NCBI GenBank assembly: GCA_963573305.1
Contig: OY754327.1
Span: 138,982,855 to 139,046,854 of the forward strand
Length of the DNA: 64,000 bases
Direction of reading: 5' to 3'
Origin: Pyrrhosoma nymphula
Lineage: Eukaryota > Arthropoda > Insecta > Odonata > Coenagrionidae
A program made the translations under genes and the position numbers. The first letter of the stretch is position 1, and each line of letters starts with the position of its first letter. Below the pieces are notes generated by a model, which worked only from the letters and a program-made list of their open reading frames with translations, did no database searches and was not told where the DNA came from. Shown here in pieces: positions 54,562 to 64,000 of the stretch.

Positions 54562-54707
54562 TATATCGCCAATTCCACTAACCACCTTACGCCCATTTCC
54601 TCACACTTTCCCCCTTTTTCATCAATGGATAATGGCATTTTTCAGTGGTGAAAAAGGGAGAATACTGAGGGAATGGGTCTAAGGTGGTTAATAGAATTGG
54701 CGATATA
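54562..54707. mobile_element. MITE inserted in the left arm, about 145 bp
   Basis: TATCGCCAATTCCACTAACC and the mirror GGTTAATAGAATTGGCGATA form inverted ends with few mismatches. CACCTTA, CCCATTTCCTCA and CTCCCTTTTTC blocks continue the pairing inward. TA borders on both sides match an empty site in the right arm (TTTATATACAG..TGTCCC near 58710-58725), so the insertion is later than the arm duplication. Confidence 0.75.
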
Positions 54708-54989
54708 CAGTGTTCCATAGATCATGTGTCATTTAAAACCTATAATTTCAGACACTTTCTTTTGTGACACAGATGAAATTTGTTACCTAGATCGAAAAAA
54801 GTCGTAAATTTTGTTGAGTGTTTGTGAAATTTTATAAATATGAACTTTTGACAAAAATCCAAATTTTGCCTTATGGGCTTTCAATGTTAAATTTTTCGAA
54901 ATACAAAAAAGACAGAATTTCTTTTCGAAACTTTCAAGTTTAAGGTTTTTGGGCACAAGAAACACGATGGGAGAACTTTCGAGTTAGAA

Positions 54990-55970
54990 ATTGCAACCGT
55001 GACCCCTTAAAAGGCACAGTCATGGTCATAAGGGTGACGAAAAGCAAATCGCCACTACAAACCTGTCGAATCATTGGTTTACAAATGTGCCTAGATCGAT
55101 GGTAAGGTCACCAGATCCCTCTTGTCATCCCTTGACCTTACAGGGTCACTCAGAGGTCACAGGGGTGTCAAAAAGTGAATCGGGGCTACAAACGTATCAA
55201 ATCATAGGTTTAAAAAGGTTCCAAGGTCGATGGTCAGGTCTTCAGATGCATCTTGTCATCCCCTGACCTTCAGCGGTCAATCAGAGGTCAAAGGTCACAG
55301 AGGTGACGAATAGTGAATCGGGGCTACAAACCTGTCGAATCATAGGTTTAAAAAGGTGCCAAGATTGATGGTAAGGCCTCTCTTGTCATCCCTTGAGATT
55401 CAAGGGTTACTCAGGCGCCAAAGGTCACAGGGGTGACAAAAAGTGAATTGGGGCTACAAACGTATTGAACCTAGTTTTAAAAAGGTACCAAGACTGATGG
55501 TTTGGTTTTCAGATTCCTCTTGTCAAACCTTGACATTATAAAGTTACTCAGGGGCCAAAGGTCACAGGGGTGATGAATAGCGAATCGGAGAGACAAAAGG
55601 GTCAAATCATTTGATTCAAAGAGTGCCCAATACGTTAGTAAAGTCTCTCCAGGAATTCTCTGACCTGCAACTGTTGGGCAGGGGTCAAAGACCACTAGGT
55701 GTAGCCAAGAAAATCAGGGCAACAGACATGTCGATTTTTAGCTTCGAAAGGGCGAGCAATTAGATGATGAAGTTCCCTGATACTGCTCGTCGTCTCCTGA
55801 TCTCCAAGGGAGACGCTGAGATCAATGGTCTCAGATGTTAAAAAAAGGCGAGATAGGGAAACAAACATGATGAATCTGAGACTTTTTAGGCCGCTTATGT
55901 CAATGTCCTCAGATACCACCTGTCATGCCTTGGCATCTTTGAGTCATATGCGGTCGTTGATTTAGAGTTT
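54990..55970. repeat. Array of about seven degenerate 133-bp units (left inner arm)
   Basis: Recurrent blocks GGTCACAGGGGTGAC, GAATCGGGGCTACAAAC, TCGAATCATAGGTTT, AAAAAGGTGCCAAG and CATCCCTTGACCTT repeat at 130-140 bp spacing. The last two units are the most diverged. Confidence 0.7.
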
Positions 55971-56149
55971 ACAAATCAATGACAAACTTTAATTTTGATT
56001 TCAAGTTAATGCCTTTAACCAATTAAAAATGCTTTATCAATTGTTTCATTCGAAAAATTATTAAATATGCAAAATTAACTCATTATCAAAACTTTTTATG
56101 AAAATGTCGAAGCAGTACAATGAAAAATCAATTTTTATTCATTCTACGT

Positions 56150-57180
56150 GCCCTCTAGTCGGTGCCAGGCACAATTGAAACCGCTCGATATAATCATGTG
56201 TGAACGTGTCTTCCAGCAATTTTGGGGATATGAACTCTGCACATCTTGTAATTTCTTTCTTCAGGTCTTTGATGCCTGGAAATCATTTTTTGGAAACCAA
56301 CTGCTTCTAAAGTCCCCAAAGAAAGAAACCATAAGGCGTGACGTCAGGGCTTCTTGGCGGCCATGCGACCTGCGTCCCCATTGTAGTAAGTCGCCTGCTA
56401 AACTTCTATTGGAGTACATGAATAACCGCCTGGGACATATGGGCAGATGCTCCATCCTGCTGGAACTACACCGTCTCATTTGTGCCGTAGTTCTCCTGCC
56501 CATGTCCCAGAACAGGTTTTCCTCCAGCATAGCTAGGAAAGGAATTTTCTTTTTTCACGTTTTCCTTAAAAAAGTACGGACCATAACCATGAAGATCATC
56601 ATGCCACGCTTGTCGAGGGACTGCTTACCCCGCACTTCGGGGTTGTTTGCAGCCCAATACCTTGCATGAGTGGAAGAAACAGCCCCATATAATAAGAATT
56701 TGGCTTCGTCGGAAATCATAAGCTGAAACAGACAAAAATATTTTTATATCAAAACTCGAATAAAGCTGAAAATATCGTCACAAAGCATCAGAGAACAACA
56801 AATAACTACCTAAATAATGAACATAGGGTTTTAGTTCAGTTTCTCAGCCATCCAGTTGCAGAAGTGGACGCGTTCTCCATAGTCTCCCTCACGAAGCTCC
56901 TACACCAATCTGACTTTGTACGGCTTCAATTTCAGCAGCCTCACTATTCGTTGCAAGGTTTACCTGGGGAAGTTCAATGAAAGCACGTGGCGGCGGAGGA
57001 GTGCAATAAGATGCAAAGACCAAAGCCACTACTGCCTGCCTCTACTCCGGTTAGGTTGATATTTCAAAAGGGTGTCTTTTATGGTCCCTTATCTTGTGGT
57101 GTTCCACGTTGAAGCAGTTTTTCTCCCTAAACTTCTCAAACATACGCTGAAGTTGCATTCTGTGAAGGTGGACTCGATAC
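56150..57180 (-). pseudogene. Mariner-like transposase, multiple stops, third catalytic residue changed
   Basis: Minus strand. An HTH-side segment RIVRLLKLKPYKVRLV, stop, ELREGDYGERVHFCNWMAEK (about 56930-56840), then ISDEAKFLL (first catalytic Asp, 56710-56696), ARYWAANNPEV, FQQDGASAHMS (second Asp, 56465-56430), AWPPRSPDVTPYGFFLWG (about 56370-56320) and a C-terminal DLKKEITRCAEF. In relatives the block reads SPDxTPxDFFLWG; here the Asp is Gly. Spacing from the second Asp to that position is 41 residues. Four or more stops are present. The plus-strand 173-residue frame over the same region is an accidental shadow. Confidence 0.75.
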
Positions 57181-57189
57181 AATTCGATA

Positions 57190-58400
57190 CGTTTGCTGCC
57201 CCAATTCATTTTTTGTCACTCTTGTGACACCTGTGTAACCCTTGAAGGTCAAGGGATGACAAGAGGGATCTGAAGACCTTACCATGGACCTTGGCACCTT
57301 TTTAAACCAATGATTCGATTCATTTGTAGCCCCTTGTTTGGTCTTTTTTTGAATGAAACATATGATGAAGCATTTTTCTTAAAAAAAAGGAATTAACTTG
57401 AAATTATTATTAAATTTGTTCATTGATTTGTAAACTCGAAATCAACGACCACGATATGACCCAAAGAAGTCAAGGTGTGACAGGTGGTATATGAGGACCT
57501 TACTATAGACATTTGCAGCCTTAAAAGTCTCAGATTCATCATATATGTTTTTCCGTCTCGCCATTTCTAAAATCTGTGGCAATTGATCTCAGCGTATCCC
57601 TTGGAGGTCAGGAGACAACATCAGTATCAGAGAACTTCATCATTTAATTCTTCTACCTTTCAAAGCTACAAATTGACGCGTCTGTTGCCCCAATTTCCTT
57701 GGCTTCACCGAATGGTCTTTGACCCCTGCCCAACAGTTGGAGGTCAGAGAATTCCTGGAGAGACTTTACTAATGTATTGGGCACTCTTTGAATCAAATGA
57801 TTTGACACTTTTGTTTCTCCGATTCGCTATTCATCACCCCTGTGACCCCTTTGACCCCTGCCCAATAGTGGGAGGTCAGGGAATTCCTGGAGGGTGGTAA
57901 CAATCGTATTGGGCACTCTTTGAAACATATGAGTCGATACTTTTGTAGTTCCGATTTGCTATTCGTCACCCCTGAGACCTTTGACCCCTTAGTGACCTTT
58001 GAAGGTCAAGGGATGACAAGATATATCTGAAGACCTTACCATAAATCTTGTGACTTTTATAAACCTATGATTCAATATGTTTGTAGTCCCGATTCACCTT
58101 TTGTCACCCCTGTGACCCCTGAGTGACCCTTGAAGGTCAAGGGATGACAATAGAAATCTGAAGACCTTACCATCGACCTTGGCATCTTTATAAACCTATG
58201 ATTTGACCAGTTTGTAGCTCCGATTCACCTTTTGTCACCCCAGTGAACCCTGAGTGACCCTTGAAGGTCAAGGGATGACAATTGGAATCTGAAGACCTTA
58301 CCATTGATCTTGGCACCTTGTAAAACCTGTGATTCGATATGTTTGTGGCAATTTGCTTTTAGTTATTTCTGTGACCTTTGACAGTGCCCTTTCAGGGGTC
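57190..58400. repeat. Array of about nine degenerate 133-bp units (right inner arm, inverted)
   Basis: Mirror counterpart of 54990-55970: GTCACCCCTGTGACC, GTAGCTCCGATTCAC, CCTATGATT, GACCTTGGCACCTTT and AAGGTCAAGGGATGACA recur at 130-140 bp. One extra unit (57190-57350) lies inside the segment that matches the end of the left arm. Confidence 0.7.
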
Positions 58401-58724
58401 ACGGTTGCATTTTTTAACTTGACAATTCTTCCATCATGTTCCTCATGCCCAAAAACCTTAAAATTGAAAGTTTTGCAAAGAAATTCCATATTTTTGTATT
58501 TCAAATAATTTAACATTGAAAGCCCATAAGGCAAAATTGGGATATTTGGTTGCACCCTATTTATGTAGTAAAAAATTCGTATTTACGAAATTTTGCTTTC
58601 AATCAACAAAACTTATGACCTTTTTCTACCCAGGTACCAAATTTCATCCATGTGGCAGGAAAGAAAGTGTCTGAAGTTATAGCTTAGAAATGACACACGA
58701 TCAATGGGACACTCTGTATATAAA

Positions 58725-58918
58725 GGAAATCCCCCCCTAGTGGGTTGGTGATAAGAGGGTGTTGTAAATGTAGTGTGCTGAATGTAGTATGGTTTTTTAA
58801 AGAAAATAATCTCCTGTGTGGATTGTTGATTGTAGGGGGTGTAAATGAAGTGTCGTAAAAGTTGCAGCGTATTATTTTACATGAAAGAAATCCCCCGAGT
58901 GGGTTGGTGAATAGGTGT
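58725..58918. repeat. Right outer tandem repeats (inverted, about 2.5 units)
   Basis: AAATCCCCC..GTGGGTTGGTGA (twice) with TGTAGTGTGCTGAATGTAGT and GTGTAAATGAAGTGTCGT, the complement of the left outer array. Similarity ends at about 58918, which I take as the right border. Confidence 0.65.
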
Positions 58919-59160
58919 GGAAATGGTGTCCCTTCTTCTATGTCCTTCACAAATTCTTTGTAGCTCAAAGTGTAGCCTATCCATCTGGAACGTGTTTTCC
59001 TTATAGTTCTCCATATGGTTTTCCCCACTTCTGTTCTTCTGTACACTTCCTCTTTTCTGATCTTATCTGTCAATTTGATATTTGGTATTCACCGGTTCCA
59101 GGTTTCCAATGTTCCATGTTTCTGAGCCAAAAAGCACAATACTTTTATAAAAAAAGAATC
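58919..59160 (-). pseudogene. RTE-type LINE, C-terminal part
   Basis: Minus strand: FYKSIVLFGSETWNIGN, then DKIRKEEVYRRTEVGKTIWR, TIRKTRSRWIGYTL and KDIEEG, the ordered C-terminal signature of RTE-like reverse transcriptases in insects (xxLYGSETW, IRNEEVLRR, WIGHxLR, IxEG). A frame change lies between ETWN and DKIR. It joins logically to the N-terminal piece at 61330-62010. Confidence 0.65.
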
Positions 59161-61320
59161 TTCTCCTCGGATAATATCAAGAATTTATGCAACAGTTTGC
59201 AATTGACTACTTGGGACTCTGTGTGTAGCATAGAATCAGCAATGATAAATTTGATAACTTCCTTGGCACTTTCCTTACACTCTTCAATGGTTGCTTTCCA
59301 TTTGTAAAAGCTAAATCAAATAGGCCTCAAAATAAAACCTGGGTTACTCCTGAAGTAATTCATAATTCACAAATTCTCAAATCACTGTGGTCATCCTACA
59401 AAACTACCAATGACAATGACAGCAAAGAACAATATATATCCTACAAAAAGTATTACTCAAGACTAATAACACTAGCACTAAAAGAGCATGTAATGTCAAT
59501 TCAATCTCTTCCTCAAATAACAAACCCAAAGGAGCATGGAATTTAATCAATAATACTTATGGAAAATCGAGGAAGAATAAATCAGTCAAAGCAACTTTCC
59601 TAAATGATATTCTCGTTTCAGACCCAGACACGATTGCAGATAATTTCAATATGCATTTTCTTAATCCCTTGGAAAAATCAGCTGTGTTTCAAGCCAATAC
59701 AGATAACCATGCCTATAATAACTCAGTTCACTAAGTTAACAGAATTCTGAATAACATATGTACCTCTATCCCACTTGTGAGAAGGAAATAGAATCAGTCA
59801 TCAACAAAATCAATGCAAAACACTCAGCCGGGTGGGATGAGGTTCCCTGCTCCCTTCTGAAGGGTAATTACATAAAATTTCTTTTCACTCCTATCACTCA
59901 TTTGGTCAATGCTTCTCTTTCCTCTGGCATTTTCCCTGATAAATTAAAAATGGCAGTTGTTACTCCTTTACACAAAAAAGGAGATTTTCAATCAATGGAC
60001 AATTATCGACCCATATCAAAACTCTCAGTTAAAAAAAAATACCTATTAGAAAGTGTAATTTCAAAGAGGATAATTTCATTCTTGCTCAAAACAATATGCT
60101 GTCCAAATCACAGTTTGGATTCATAGGTGGTCTTTCTGCAGAATTTGCCATTTACAAATTTATTGGCTCTGTTCTTGACGGCCTTGACCATCACCTCAAT
60201 ACCATTGGCATTTTTTTATGATTTTTCTAAGGCTTTTGATTCAGTGGACCATGAGACTCTCTTGAAGAAAATTCATATATGTATATGGTTTGAGAGGAAC
60301 TTCAAACAATCTGATCAGATCTTTCTTCTAAAAAAGAACCCAGGCGGTAGCCATCATAACTGATAAAATGATTAAACATACCTCACCTTACCAGGAGGTA
60401 TTATGGGGTGTTCCTCAATGCTCCATCCTAGGGCCCCTGCTGTTTTTGCTATGTATCAATGATCTTCCCTCGCACTTAAATGGAAACATTTTTATGCAAG
60501 CTGATGATACAAACCATCTTCTGAAACATAATGGCAACATTGCAGTCAATACTCAAAATGCTGTCACCAATATGGAAACATGGTGATCAGCTAACGAAGT
60601 GGTTATAAATAAAACCAAGTCTTCTTTTATTTTTTCCATCCAACTCAGAAAAAAATTGATTACTCTCCATATATTAAATTTGCAGATTGGAGTCTTAAGC
60701 GGGTAAATGATACTAAGTTTCTTGGCATTTCTATCAATGAAAACCTGAACTGGGATTCTCATATAAATTCTATTTCATCCTCAGTGGCCTCTAGGCCATC
60801 CAGGCCTCTAGCTGCTACTTAATTAGACGGATGATTCATCTTACCAATGTTGAAACAGCTATGACAATTTATCATGCACATATCTACAGCAGACTCAAGT
60901 ATGGTATTTTAGCCTGGGGTCACTCCCCTTAGGCAGTTCGCCTTTTCAAGTTACAAAAATGGGCTGTAGGAATCACCTGTAAAGCTAAGAAACAAGCTAG
61001 CTGTTGAAATCTATTCAAAAGCTTACAGATCCTTCCTCTACCATTGTGTATATATATATATATATATAGTTAAGTTCATTAAAGAATTTAAACCAAAGTT
61101 GAACCTTATAAAAATCATGATATTCATGATTATCATACAAGAAACAGGCATTATCATGCAATGAGACAGCACAACCTTAATCTTTACAGATTACTTTTTT
61201 TATGTGGATAATCTTTTCTGTGAGAATTTTTAAACAGAATATGACCTTTGTGGTTCCTCTGTTCTTCTTGATTATTAATTGTTTGCATAATAAGTCAATT
61301 TTTCCTTCAGCTGATTATTC
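59160..61320 (+). pseudogene. LINE (Daphne/CR1-group type) inserted in the RTE element, decayed
   Basis: Plus strand, several frames. WVTPEVIHNSQILKSLWSSYK (59340) belongs to the linker before the reverse transcriptase. HSAGWDEVPCSLLK, ASLSSGIFPDKLKMAVVTPL and NYRPISKLS (59820-60025) open the polymerase. The rest is FYDFSKAFDSVDHETLL (about 60220), GVPQCSILGPLLFLLCINDL (60409) and MQADDTNHLL, where the YxDD/FADD box reads QADD. Near the end HDYHTRNRHYHAMRQHNL (about 61110) parallels the HNYNTR tail of the LINE at 37409-39180. At least five frameshifts or stops are present. Confidence 0.75.
61048..61068. repeat. (TA)n microsatellite
   Basis: About ten TA dinucleotides within the 3' part of the decayed LINE. 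Confidence 0.9.
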
Positions 61321-61329
61321 ATGTATGTA

Positions 61330-62010
61330 TTTAGGGCGAATGTGACCATAAGCTCCGAGTCCTGTAATCCTCACATCCCTTGGTCCTTATTTTTTTCAGC
61401 AATGCAATCAATGCACTCTTCTCAGAATCTTTCTCCTGCAGTAGCTGTTTTTGATTATCCCATTCTGGATTTTATTTGGCTGAATCATCAATTACCTTAG
61501 TGATTTCTTGGCTCATGTTGGCTGCTTCAGGCACTGTGATTTTCTTCTACTCTTTTACTGCTCTGTTGAATTTGCTCCGAAGGATACCTGGGCCTTGGTC
61601 ATCTTTATCAACGTTCTCTCCCTTCAACAGTCTCCTCCAGTGGATTTTGTCCTTGGCACAATTTTTATGTGGGTGTATTTCTTCCTTCTTTTGCCTGTCT
61701 TCCTGCTCAGTTAGCATCTTCTTGTTCTTGTCTCTGATATTATTTGACTTTGCCTTTCTTCCCTCCAAGTGCTGCCTCACAAGGCTGTATGCTGTATCGG
61801 TACATATTTCTCTTCTTCATGTTTTCATCGATTTCCTCAGAATTTTCAGTTTTCCTTGGCCGCCTTGGATTCTCTTATTATTTGATACCATAGCTTCTTA
61901 TACTTGGCTGCCTCCTCTTTGTTCCCTGATTTTTATTTCTCTTTCATTAATTAGATATCTGATCTCAGTTGTAAGTCTTAGCCATCTTATTATACTTATT
62001 AGATAGTAAC
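61330..62010 (-). pseudogene. RTE-type LINE, part before and at start of reverse transcriptase
   Basis: Minus strand: EIDENMKKRNMYRY (about 61820), LTEQEDRQKKEEIHPHKNC, WRRLLKGENVDKDDQGPGIL (about 61640), SKFNRAVKE and finally KKIRTKGCEDYRTRSLWSHS (61410-61335). This is the order xILTExxxIxxRWxEYxxxLx, DDQGPxIL, KCEDYRTISLMSH found in RTE elements. The plus-strand 176-residue frame here is a shadow. The remaining reverse transcriptase is lost or lies beyond the inserted LINE. Confidence 0.6.
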
Positions 62011-64000
62011 TTGTTGCTGGGATAATATTCTAACATCTTGCATAACATTTAACAGACTGATAACAATTACAAAGGCCATGGAAAAATAATAATAGAAGAA
62101 TTATATACTCACCCATACCTTGCCACAAAAATATGCCTTGATGAATAAACCTGAGGTCTGAATGAAGTAGGTATGGTTATGTAGAGCCTTGAGATTTTTT
62201 AGAATAGTTTTTTTTTCTAGTGAGGTAATTTCACTTGGAACTAAATTCCTTCTGATACACACTCAAGGGAATTGCTGAAGAGAGGATAAATATTCCCGTT
62301 TTTTGATTATCCATTCTTCAATTAAACAGCACAATATCTCACACACATTTTTTTCCTGCAGCAAGGTTAAGTAGGTAATTATTTTCTGTTGTAAAAAATA
62401 CTTGGGCTTTTTTCACTGTTGGTGCTCAGATTAAATGTTTCCATGTATGTAATTCACATTTCCCAACCCTACTTTACTCCTCTGTATTTTAACTCTGCAT
62501 TTCAATGCATTACTTGGCATATTCTTATTGAACAGCAATAAATGCTCTTTGATTGATTTCATTGGTGTGTCTCTCTCGCTGAGCTGGTCCGGGTACTATG
62601 TGTGGACATGAAAAGAACTACAACCATCTTATTACAATCAGTCAACCAAGCTGAGTACAATAGTGTTGTGTCTATTGTCTATAAATCAGGCTACTTTTTC
62701 AGCATAGTAATGAATGAGTACATCTTAAAGCACCATTTTCCATTTATTTTAAAGAATATATTTGGTTTCAAGCAAAAATTTGAAGCAAGATTCATAATGA
62801 ACACTTCTGCTCTGTATTTTTTTTATAAAGTTTTTATACACTGGGTGTAATCTAGTCTTACAAATCCATAAAAATTCTATCGTCAGAATTGGCATTAAAG
62901 AATTGATTTTTAGATATTATAGTTATTAAAACTTTTAAATACTTTTATTTATAAAATATGGATGCATTCTTCACACGCTGGCAATACACAAGCAAATACA
63001 TCATTTTCTTAATGTGACTGAAAAGCATGTAGACCGGATGTATGAAAGCGTAGGTCATGCAGCTGTAACAAATATTATCACATTAACGGCTCTTATGCAC
63101 TTTCACAATTTTCATCTGATTGACTGACCAAATAACAAAAATATTTTCAAGCACTTTGAAACAAAATGAAGTATGAATTATATTGATGATTTAGCACAGT
63201 TGAGTGTAAACTCCTTATCATTTACCTCTCATATTTTCAGTGAAATGTAAAAATGTTCCCAATGAAGTAAGCTCATTTGCTTGGACATTTTGCAACTGAA
63301 TGATGAAATGGAGAATGAGAATTAACTCAATCCAGAATAAGTTCTTATGCCTTCAATTTCTTTTAAAGCTATCCTATAGTTTAGCATATTATATTCTATC
63401 ACTAATCACAATGCTTTTGGGCTGGTGTATTAGTGTTTAAGTAAATTAATTGGTCTTTTAATTAGATTCGTTTTTACTTTTTATTTAATTTGAACCAATT
63501 TAGCTCTGCGAGTCAAAAGAAAATAGGGCATTTTGTGCCCTGATTGTAGATTGTCTTTGATTATTCCTGATTCTAAGCTTGTAAAAGACACCAAAATTTT
63601 AATTATCATTGTGTCCATAAAAATATTTCAATAAATCTCATTTTTTGAAAGGCACTACTACAACTTAACTTTTGAAAATTTCTAATTTTTTCTAGGCAGT
63701 CCATTGGTTTCAGAAATATATAGTTAATATTGTATAATAAAATGAATAAGAAAAGGATGATTTGAATATTTTTATTCTGAGAATTATTTAATCATGTAGT
63801 TTGTTATTATGTCATGGCTATAAAATAATATGCATACATAATTATCTAGCTGTCCATGAAAATATTTTGATTTCATTTTTTTAAGCTTTTCAAAATAGTA
63901 ACCATTGTTAACATGTAAAATTTTTGGTCCTGCAAGAGTTGTTATTCTTGCCAGGCTTTTATGCATGGACTCAATACATCAAAAGCTCATATACATTTGA
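62011..64000. other. AT-rich region to window end, nothing certain
   Basis: No terminal repeats or conserved exons recognised. A minus-strand frame at 63966-63784 (60 residues, beginning HKSLARITTLAGPKILHV) is open and not obviously repetitive; it could be the last exon of a gene beyond the right edge, but nothing confirms it. A plus-strand frame at 62602-62850 has no domain. Confidence 0.3.

Larger units (their letters stand above)
53950..58918. mobile_element. Large foldback-type element: tandem-array arms around a mariner-like transposase
   Basis: Two arms in opposite orientation match in the same order from outside to inside. First, a GGGGGATTT-type tandem array (53950-54560 left; 58725-58918 right). 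Second, a unique segment with ACACTTTC and GGGCTTTCAATGTTAAAT (54710-54990; 58400-58700). Third, an array of about 133-bp units rich in GGTCACAGGGGTGAC (54990-55700; 57720-58400). Fourth, a segment ending TTTGTAAACTC..AATCAACGACC and AAGCATTTTT (55700-56060; 57350-57720). The centre (56060-57350) holds a decayed mariner-like transposase. Tandem-repeat arms recall foldback elements, but I know of no described family with this make-up. Confidence 0.65.

Noticed and set aside
56148..56669. Plus-strand 173-residue open frame
   Set aside because: It overlaps the minus-strand transposase remnant with ordered mariner motifs; the plus frame has no domain and is its shadow.
61476..62006. Plus-strand 176-residue frame looking like a hydrophobic membrane protein
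   Set aside because: The minus strand encodes RTE-type motifs in order; the hydrophobic plus frame arises because Lys/Glu-rich minus codons read as Phe/Leu on the other strand.
1..64000. CRISPR array, rRNA, prokaryotic operon or retroviral (LTR, gag-pol-env) genome
   Set aside because: No regularly spaced short repeats of that type, no rRNA-like blocks, no compact operons, and no LTR pairs or protease/integrase/envelope motifs were seen.

Overview
The window looks like arthropod (probably insect) nuclear DNA. It is AT-rich, with GT-AG introns of 1 to 7.5 kb, one recognisable conserved host gene, and dense layers of DNA transposons, non-LTR retrotransposons, Penelope-like elements, SINEs, MITEs and a Helitron. 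I see no bacterial-type operons, CRISPR or rRNA. I cannot name the species from the sequence.

Host gene. The plus strand carries the 3' half of STUB1/CHIP, the co-chaperone E3 ubiquitin ligase. Four exons (9271-9390, 16894-16950, 18066-18182, 25594-25719) encode the end of the charged linker, the helical hairpin and the complete U-box up to the stop codon. The TPR exons are not in the window and should lie to its left.

Layout. 1-9 kb: a SINE head, a decayed minus-strand gene of an unclassified repetitive family, a 2,029-bp non-autonomous hAT with a perfect 8-bp target-site duplication, and an inverted pair of Penelope-like (PLE) 3' ends, one of them split by a second hAT with its own target duplication. 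9.3-25.7 kb: STUB1 exons and introns, the introns holding PLE remnants with hammerhead-like cores, MITEs, a pogo-type DNA-binding-domain remnant, a THAP-domain ORF, a TTAA-flanked piggyBac-like MITE and a tRNA-derived SINE. 26-34 kb: a MITE, a PLE hairpin, and two very similar copies of one CR1/jockey-type LINE arranged head to head. 36.3-41.0 kb: a pogo/Tigger element split by a second LINE and containing a foldback element. 41.1-42.1 kb: a Helitron remnant with a canonical 3' end. 43.5-50.2 kb: hairpin MITEs and two decayed hAT-like transposase genes. 52.4-53.7 kb: a decayed pogo-type transposase with a zinc-finger-like tail. 53.95-58.92 kb: a large inverted-repeat structure whose arms are tandem arrays, enclosing a decayed mariner-like transposase; this is the most unusual object here. 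58.9-62.0 kb: an RTE-type LINE (minus) interrupted by another LINE (plus). 62-64 kb: AT-rich DNA with nothing recognised.

Apart from STUB1, and possibly the THAP ORF, every coding region found is transposon-derived, and most are broken by stops or frameshifts. The nesting gives relative ages: PLE before hAT at 6.8 kb, Tigger before LINE at 37 kb, long-arm foldback before MITE at 54.6 kb, RTE before LINE at 59 kb.
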